64,000 nucleotides of DNA, from contig NZ_UGHR01000006.1 in assembly GCF_900451195.1 (NCBI RefSeq), positions 1 to 64,000 of the forward strand. Reading direction: 5' to 3'. The stretch is from Iodobacter fluviatilis (lineage in GTDB: Bacteria > Pseudomonadota > Gammaproteobacteria > Burkholderiales > Chitinibacteraceae). Position numbers and translations under genes: made by a program. Position 1 is the first letter of the stretch. Every line of letters starts with the position of its first letter. Below are positions 57,562 to 64,000 of this stretch, in pieces. The notes under the pieces are model-generated. The model was not told the origin of the DNA. It saw only the letters and a list, made by a program, of their open reading frames with translations, and searched no databases.

Positions 57562-58650
57562 TTAACGCAGCTTCAGCGTGGCTAAACCCGCTAATACCAA
57601 CAGCATGGTGATAATCCAGAAGCGCACGACGACCTGCGTTTCTTTCCAGCCTTTGAGTTCGTAATGATGGTGAATCGGGGCCATTCTGAAGACCCGTTTG
57701 CCGCGTAATTTAAAGCTGGCCACCTGAATCATCACCGACAGTGCTTCCATCACAAACACGCCGCCCATAATCAGCAAGACGATTTCCTGACGGACAATCA
57801 CCGCCACAATACCAAGGCCTGCGCCAAGTGCTAATGCACCCACATCGCCCATAAAGACTTCGGCTGGGTAGGCGTTAAACCATAAAAATCCCAAGCCTGC
57901 ACCGGCCATGGCTGCACAGAAAATCACCAGCTCGCCTGCGCCGGGTACATGGGGCACGCCCAGATATTTGGAGAACACCACATTGCCCGCAACATAGGCA
58001 AAAATGCAGAAAGCAAAAGAAATCAGCACCGTTGGCATAATCGCCAGCCCGTCCAGACCATCTGTGAGGTTGACCGCATTACTGGTGCCTACAATCACAA
58101 AGTAAGTCAGCACGCAAAAGCCAATCGCGCCAAAGGGGTAGAGAATCTGCTTGAAAAATGGAATCACAAAGCCGGTATTGGCGGGCAGGCTGCCACCGGC
58201 GTGAACCAAAAATACCCCCGCACCAATCGCAATCAGCGATTGCCAGAAAAGCTTGGCTTTGGCTGATAAACCTTTAGGATCTTTCAGCGCGATTTTGCGG
58301 TAGTCATCCACAAAACCAATCACACCCGTTGCCATGGTGACAATCAAAGCAAGCCATACATACTTGTTGCGTAAGTCGCCCCAGAGCAGGGTGGTTAAGC
58401 CAATCGCCAGCAAAATCAGTGTGCCCCCCATGGTTGGGGTGCCTGCTTTAATCAAATGGGCCTGTACACCATCAGTACGGACCACTTGGCCTACTTTTAA
58501 ATCGGTTAATTTTTTAATGACCCATGGGCCCATCGTCCAGGAGATGCCCAGCGCCGTCATGGTCGCCAGCACCGCTCTGAGGGTGATGTAGTTAAAAACA
58601 TTAAAGGCGCGAATCGATTCGCCCAGCCATTGGGTTAACAGCAACAACAT
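57562..58650 (-). CDS. mraY: Phospho-MurNAc-pentapeptide translocase
   Basis: A 362-residue integral membrane enzyme with ten predicted helices that makes lipid I from UDP-MurNAc-pentapeptide and undecaprenyl phosphate. Diagnostic blocks: [12 protein letters not shown] near 70, the aspartate motif FVDDYRKI near 115, [15 protein letters not shown] near 185, the catalytic [20 protein letters not shown] (in parts) near 255, and [13 protein letters not shown] near 325. The ATG comes immediately after the murF stop, with GGAG inside murF as ribosome site. Confidence 0.96.
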   Translation of the reverse strand: MLLLLTQWLGESIRAFNVFNYITLRAVLATMTALGISWTMGPWVIKKLTDLKVGQVVRTDGVQAHLIKAGTPTMGGTLILLAIGLTTLLWGDLRNKYVWLALIVTMATGVIGFVDDYRKIALKDPKGLSAKAKLFWQSLIAIGAGVFLVHAGGSLPANTGFVIPFFKQILYPFGAIGFCVLTYFVIVGTSNAVNLTDGLDGLAIMPTVLISFAFCIFAYVAGNVVFSKYLGVPHVPGAGELVIFCAAMAGAGLGFLWFNAYPAEVFMGDVGALALGAGLGIVAVIVRQEIVLLIMGGVFVMEALSVMIQVASFKLRGKRVFRMAPIHHHYELKGWKETQVVVRFWIITMLLVLAGLATLKLR

Positions 58651-60018
58651 TTACATCTTCTCCAGAGTGTTCATCACTACGCCATCCACGACGCGTTCCA
58701 TGCGCATAAAACGCGAGCCTTTGACCAAAAGCGTGGCCGTTGGCGTTAAATCAGTGCGAAGCGCTGCGATCAATGCTGCAACGTCGGTAAAATGTTGTGC
58801 CGTTCCGCCGAAGGCCGCACTGGCCAGCTGCATTTGTTCGCCCAAGGTGTAAAGCGCGCGTATGCCTTTGCTGCGTGCGTAAGCACCAATTTCCTGATGT
58901 CGCTCTGCTGTATCGCTGCCAATTTCACCCATATCGCCTAAAACCAGCAGGGTTTCAGGGCCAAAGCCCGCCAGAACATCGATGGCGGCTTTCATTGAAT
59001 CGGGGTTGGCGTTGTAAGTGTCATCAAATACTTTTGCGCCGTTAAATGCATTTTTGCTTTGCAAACGGCCCTTGGTGCCTTCATAGCTGGCCAGCCCGCT
59101 GGCAATGTCTTCAGCGCCAATCTTGAGCGCATGGCCTACGGCCGCTGCGCCCAGCGCATTGAGTACATTGTGTAAGCCGGGAATTTGTAAATCGACCTGG
59201 GCCGAATCACCGGGGGTGCAGAGCGTAAATTGTGCGCCATGGATATGTGCACACAAATTGCGTGCATAAACATCGGCATTGCTGAGGCTGAAGCTGACTT
59301 GCGGATGCTCTTTGGCCAGCTCGCGCCAGAGCGGAGCATAGTCGTCATCGTTATTGATAATGGCGTAGCCACCTGCAACCAAACCTGCAAAAATTTCGCC
59401 CTTGGCCTGTGCCACGCCTGCCACGCTGCCCAGTGCTTCTAGGTGACAGCGGCCTGCATTGGTAATGATGGCGATATCGGGTTTGGCGATATGGGTGAGG
59501 TAGCTGATCTCATCAAAATGATTCATACCCATTTCAGCCACCACATAGCGATGCTGTGCACGGGCAGCCAGCAGGGTAAGCGGCAGGCCAATATGGTTGT
59601 TTAAATTACCCCGGGTGGCATGCACCGAATCCTCGCCCTGGTGCTGAGTCAGCACGGCAGAAATCATTTCTTTAACCGTGGTTTTACCGTTGCTGCCGGT
59701 AACACCAATCACGACTTGGCCTGCCGTGTTTTTAAGCAGCTCGCGCCAATAGGCTGCAAGTTGCCCAAGGGCTGCCAGTGTGTCGCTGACTAAAATATGC
59801 GGCCCGGCAATTGGTGTATCGACGATGGCGGCAACGGCCCCCGCGGCAATGGCGGCATCGGCAAACTTATTTGCGTTAAATTTCTCACCACGCAAAGCAA
59901 TAAATAAATCACCCGCACGAATATCACGGCTGTCTGTGGTGACACGCGCAAAGCGAGCCTCGCCAGCGCCAGTGAAGGAGGCTTTCAGGGCCTGTGCGGT
60001 TTCTTGCAGGGACAACAT
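58651..60018 (-). CDS. murF: UDP-MurNAc-tripeptide D-alanyl-D-alanine ligase
   Basis: A 455-residue Mur ligase attaching D-Ala-D-Ala, completing the pentapeptide. FARVTTDSRDIRAGDLFIAL near 22-42 is the N-domain signature, GVTGSNGKTTVKEMI near 112 the ATP loop, YVVAEMGMNHFDEI near 160 the Mur core, and VFDDTYNANPDSMKAAI near 330 the C-domain signature of MurF. Start and the murE stop overlap by one base (TAATG), indicating coupled translation. Confidence 0.96.
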   Translation of the reverse strand: MLSLQETAQALKASFTGAGEARFARVTTDSRDIRAGDLFIALRGEKFNANKFADAAIAAGAVAAIVDTPIAGPHILVSDTLAALGQLAAYWRELLKNTAGQVVIGVTGSNGKTTVKEMISAVLTQHQGEDSVHATRGNLNNHIGLPLTLLAARAQHRYVVAEMGMNHFDEISYLTHIAKPDIAIITNAGRCHLEALGSVAGVAQAKGEIFAGLVAGGYAIINNDDDYAPLWRELAKEHPQVSFSLSNADVYARNLCAHIHGAQFTLCTPGDSAQVDLQIPGLHNVLNALGAAAVGHALKIGAEDIASGLASYEGTKGRLQSKNAFNGAKVFDDTYNANPDSMKAAIDVLAGFGPETLLVLGDMGEIGSDTAERHQEIGAYARSKGIRALYTLGEQMQLASAAFGGTAQHFTDVAALIAALRTDLTPTATLLVKGSRFMRMERVVDGVVMNTLEKM

Positions 60019-61499
60019 TATTTTTTCTTCCTTGCTAAAGCACGGTTTGCAATGGCGACATCATCAAAGGGATGACGAATTCCTGCGATTTCCTGATAAG
60101 TTTCGTGGCCCTTGCCAGCAATCAGTACAACGTCTTTGGCTGTGGCTACATCAATGGCGTCGCTAATGGCTGAAGAGCGATCTGAATCAATGCTGTAGTT
60201 AGCATGACCGCTGCCAGGCACGCCGGAAACGCCACGGACGATGTCCTGAATAATGGCTTGTGGGGTTTCGCTGCGTGGATTGTCTGAGGTGATAATCACT
60301 GCGTCTGCAAGGCGGCAGGCAATTTCGCCCATCAGCGGGCGCTTACCTTTGTCTCGGTCACCACCGCAGCCAAAGATGCAATAAAGGCGGCTTTTTTCCG
60401 GCATGGATTCGCGCAGCGTTGTTAGCGCTTTTTCCAGTGCATCCGGGGTGTGTGCGTAATCAACCACAATCAGGGGACGCTCATCGCCGCCCAGCTTTTG
60501 CATCCGGCCAGCGGCGGGCTGAATCCGGCTGAGCACATCGGCAGCTTGCGTCAGTGGTACGTCGGCAGCGAGTAAAACAGACAGGCATGCAAGCAAATTG
60601 CTGGCGTTAAAACGGCCCAGCATCGGGGAATTAATATTGCATAGACCGTAAGGCGTGGCGACTTCCAGCTCCAAGCCTGCCAGTGTTAAGGTGATTTTTG
60701 TAGCGCGAATGCCGCCGTTTTCCAGACCATAAGTCAGCACGCGGGGGGCTTTGCATTGAGAAGCCAGCTCGCGGCCAAAAGCATCGTCGGTATTGATGAC
60801 GGCGGTCTTTAAGCCTTCCCAGTTAAACAGTTGGGCTTTTGCTGCGCCATAGCTACCCATGTCGCCGTGGTAATCCAGGTGATCTCGGGTGAGGTTGGTG
60901 AATACCGCCACATCAAAATGGGTGCCGTGCACGCGGCCCTGATCAAGGCCATGCGAGGAGACTTCCATCGCAATATGGCTGGCACCCTCGGTTTGCAGGC
61001 GGGCAAGCCAGCCTTGCAGGGTCACTGGGTCCAGTGTGGTATGGGTGGAGCTTTCAAGGCGATCAATAAAACCGTTGCCCAAGGTACCGAGCACGCCGGT
61101 TTTATGTCCCAGCAAATTAAAAGCCTGTGCCAGCCAGTTGGCGATGGATGTTTTGCCATTGGTGCCGGTAATCCCGGTTACAAACAGGGATTGCGATGGG
61201 TTGTCTAATAAATGAGCCGCTACAATCCCGGCTTGGGCGCGCAGTTGCGGGATCGCCAGATTGGGCGTTTGCCACGCTGGATTCCATACAAAGTCTTCTG
61301 CTTCCCATAATACGGCTGCTGCGCCTGCTGCAATGGCATCGGCAATATAGCTGCGGCCATCAGCATACTCACCCTGAAAGGCGAGGAAAACATCACCAGC
61401 CTGAACACCACGGCTATCCACGACAAGACGCGCGCCCGCAGCGATGGCATCGATCGCAGGAAGGTCGAGAGGAGGGAGGTTCCAGCTCACAGCTTTCAT
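60018..61499 (-). CDS. murE: UDP-MurNAc-L-Ala-D-Glu meso-DAP ligase
   Basis: A 493-residue Mur ligase adding the third residue of the stem peptide. The N-domain has VVDSRGVQAGDVFLAF near 27, the ATP loop is ITGTNGKTSIANWLA near 109, then MEVSSHGLDQGRVHGTHFD near 180. The SDNPRSE motif near 407 carries the DNPR sequence that in this family selects meso-diaminopimelate over lysine, so the peptidoglycan should be DAP-type. AAGGA is eight bases before the ATG. A bulged hairpin stands just upstream in the ftsI-murE gap. Confidence 0.96.
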   Translation of the reverse strand: MKAVSWNLPPLDLPAIDAIAAGARLVVDSRGVQAGDVFLAFQGEYADGRSYIADAIAAGAAAVLWEAEDFVWNPAWQTPNLAIPQLRAQAGIVAAHLLDNPSQSLFVTGITGTNGKTSIANWLAQAFNLLGHKTGVLGTLGNGFIDRLESSTHTTLDPVTLQGWLARLQTEGASHIAMEVSSHGLDQGRVHGTHFDVAVFTNLTRDHLDYHGDMGSYGAAKAQLFNWEGLKTAVINTDDAFGRELASQCKAPRVLTYGLENGGIRATKITLTLAGLELEVATPYGLCNINSPMLGRFNASNLLACLSVLLAADVPLTQAADVLSRIQPAAGRMQKLGGDERPLIVVDYAHTPDALEKALTTLRESMPEKSRLYCIFGCGGDRDKGKRPLMGEIACRLADAVIITSDNPRSETPQAIIQDIVRGVSGVPGSGHANYSIDSDRSSAISDAIDVATAKDVVLIAGKGHETYQEIAGIRHPFDDVAIANRALARKKK

Positions 61500-61557
61500 A
61501 TGTCTTCCTTTAGCCCGGCTGTTTTAAAGCACGGAACAAGGGTGGTTTGGGGTCGGG

Positions 61558-61589
61558 ACTCCTTGGCGCTGGTATCAGTCGCCAGGAGT
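61558..61589 (-). other. Stem-loop in the ftsI-murE gap
   Basis: ACTCC-T-TGGCG pairs with CGCCA-GGAGT (one bulged T, 11-base loop) in the 95-base gap between ftsI and murE. There is no T run, so it is more likely an RNA stability or processing element than a terminator in this essential operon. Confidence 0.4.
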
Positions 61590-61594
61590 ATCGC

Positions 61595-63462
61595 TTATGT
61601 TTCTTCTTTCAACTCTGGTGCATCCAGCCCCGGCAGCAGAATATTGGTAATCGGGGCATCGGGCGGAACACCTAACATGCGTAAGCTGCCCGACATAATT
61701 TCCTGAAACACCGGAGCAGAAACGGTACCGCCGTAATAACGATTTCCTACCGTGGACGGCTCATCGATCAAGACCGCCACAATCAGACGAGGATTGGATA
61801 CCGGCGCAAAGCCAATAAACGACACTTCGTACTTTTCGCGGGAATACTGCCCATTTACAATCTTGCGTGCCGTACCTGTTTTACCACCAACCCGAAAGCC
61901 TACAATCTGGGCTCTTACGGCTGTACCGCCCGCCTGGGTAACGGCTTCCAGCATGTTTTTTACTAAATCAGCAGTCTGAGCCGAAATCACTTGTTTACCC
62001 GGGCTTGGCGCTACCATCTTGGTGAAGGTGATTGGTTTCATTTCACCGTGGTTGGTAAACATCGAGTAGCCACGGGCCATTTGCATCAGGCTGACCGACA
62101 AACCGTGCCCGAATGACATCGTGGCTTGCTCAATCGGACGCCAGGTTTTCCAAGGGCGAACACGGCCAAATGCCTCTCCTGGGAAACCACTGTGCGTTGA
62201 TGCACCAAAACCATAATTATTAAAATATCCCCATAATTCTTCGCGGCTCAGCATCAGGCCAATCTTGGCTGCGCCTACGTTACTGGAGTGTTTGAGCACG
62301 CCTTCCGGGTTCAGTGCGCCGTAATCTCTTGTATCTTTAAAAGTGGCCGGACCTATCGTCATTCGCCCTGGCGAGGTTTGGATAATGGTCGATGGCTTAA
62401 TGATGCCTTGCTCTAAAGCGGCGGCAACGACAAAGGGTTTCATCGTTGAGCCGGGCTCATAAGTATCAGTCAGCACTCGGTTACGTTTTCGGGCTAAATC
62501 AACACGCTCACGGCTATTAGGGTTGTATGAGGGTAAATTGGCCAGTGCCAGTACTTCGCCCGTTTTTGCATCCAGTACAACGGCAGCACCTGCTACAGCA
62601 CCTGCTGCTTCAATCCCTTTTTTCAGCTCCCGATACGCCAGATACTGGATCTTACGGTCGATGGATAATTGCAATGTTTCGCCGTCTTTCGCCGGAACAA
62701 TGGTTGAAACGTCTTCAACGATATAACCGCGCCGGTCACGAATCACAGTGCGGCTGCCAGGCTTGCCTGCCAGCATTGCTTCACGCGTTAATTCAAAGCC
62801 TTCCTGCCCTTTGCCATCAATGTCGGTAAAGCCCACGATATGTGCCATCACATCGCCTGCCGGGTAATAGCGGCGGTATTCGGTTTGCGTGTACACACCC
62901 GGTACATTGAGTGCCATCACGGCCTTGGCATCGTTTGGCGACATGTGCCGACGTAACCACAGAAAATCGGGGCGGATTTCTTCGCCTTTCGAGTTTTTTC
63001 TGGAGTTACTTAATTTCTTGTTTAACTCTTCTTCCGGCAGCTGCAATGCTGCCGCCAGTTTTTTTAACTCACTACGCGACACTGGTACCGGGTCTTTCTC
63101 TGATTTTGGCTCCCAATCTGCCGGGCGCTCCTGCCCTGCTGGCAGTAATGTCATTCCACGGGGGCTGGCCCAGATGGATTGCACCGGGGTAGAAATAGCT
63201 AATGGCTCGCCATTTCTATCGGTAATCATGCCGCGATTCGAAGCTTGCTTAAGGTTGCGCATATAGCGCGCATCACCCTGCTCTTGCAAAAAGCCTTCGT
63301 TCCACGCTTGTAAATACAGGCCACGGCCCAGTAATACGGCAAAAAGCGAGAGTAAAAAGCCAACTACAACCCATACCCGCCACCGCTCCAGTTTTGGCTG
63401 TGGTGCGGCAAAACGCTGATGACGTGATTGCCCGCCAACTTGGCGGGGGGGCCTTGCTAATT

Positions 63463-63466
<4 letters not shown>
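61595..63466 (-). CDS. ftsI: Septal transpeptidase FtsI (PBP3)
   Basis: A 623-residue class B penicillin-binding protein cross-linking septal peptidoglycan with FtsW. A basic cytoplasmic tail is followed by one transmembrane anchor (about 30-50, VWVVVGFLLSLFAVLLGRGL). A pedestal domain (about 70-270, with the motif RGMITDRNGEPLA) leads to the transpeptidase domain with the three signature motifs: STMK near 340 (active-site serine), SSN near 395 and KTGT near 530. It is longer than E. coli PBP3 (588) by an insert around residues 95-190. Its ATG overlaps the ftsL stop by four bases. Confidence 0.95.

Positions 63467-64000
<534 letters not shown>

Overview
The window is a bacterial chromosome segment, most likely from a betaproteobacterium of the order Neisseriales. 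The 16S rRNA resembles Chromobacteriaceae and an Iodobacter-like organism fits, but genus is a guess from memory. Core genes have moderate GC content. Two stretches (about 28.5-29.5 kb and 40.5-46 kb) are clearly AT-richer and hold genes I cannot name.

Layout: 1-5030 is an rRNA operon (16S, tRNA-less spacer, 23S, 5S, terminator). 5.3-8.7 kb holds a CHAD protein, a ZntB-like transporter and a lipoprotein GlpQ-like phosphodiesterase. 8.7-14.4 kb is a minus-strand fabI/ackA/MaoC-Pta/DUF3141 acyl-metabolism cluster. Its fabI reading frame is broken by one base near the start, and a parS-like site overlaps its terminator. 14.7-24 kb carries pncB, pssA, tyrS, purK-purE, msbA and rsmE. 24.2-28.4 kb is an RND efflux pump with its adaptor. 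28.5-29.5 kb is an AT-rich gene pair encoding a helical protein and a glycine-zipper membrane peptide. 29.7-33.6 kb is creBCD, with a Cre-tag-like direct repeat in front of creD. 33.8-40.1 kb has a patatin, a CNNM/CBS protein, an S33 hydrolase and a NatAB-type ABC exporter. 40.2-46.4 kb is an accessory island of small unknown genes and an HNH protein, separated by related palindromic spacers. 46.4-64 kb is the dcw cell-wall/division cluster, minus strand, running from rsmH (cut by the window end) through ftsL, ftsI, murE, murF, mraY, murD, ftsW, murG, murC, ddl, ftsQ, ftsA, ftsZ to lpxC.

Three families of non-coding repeats run through the window. Family A is long inverted repeats with AACCCAAATCTTGAA ends and internal CACGGAG motifs. 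I see eight copies, two of them inside the dcw operon and one supplying the murC stop codon. Family B is a roughly 130-165 bp repeat present as an inverted pair at 31.2 and 46.2 kb. Family C is palindromes with CCGCTT..GGCCGA ends that sit between the genes of the 40-45 kb island. The 3' end of ftsA, which encodes its membrane-targeting tail, is also duplicated in tandem downstream of the gene.

The 16S copy differs by single bases in runs at normally invariant positions, and fabI lacks one base. Together these may reflect consensus errors and should be checked against reads before any biological reading. All family assignments come from motif recognition without database searches.
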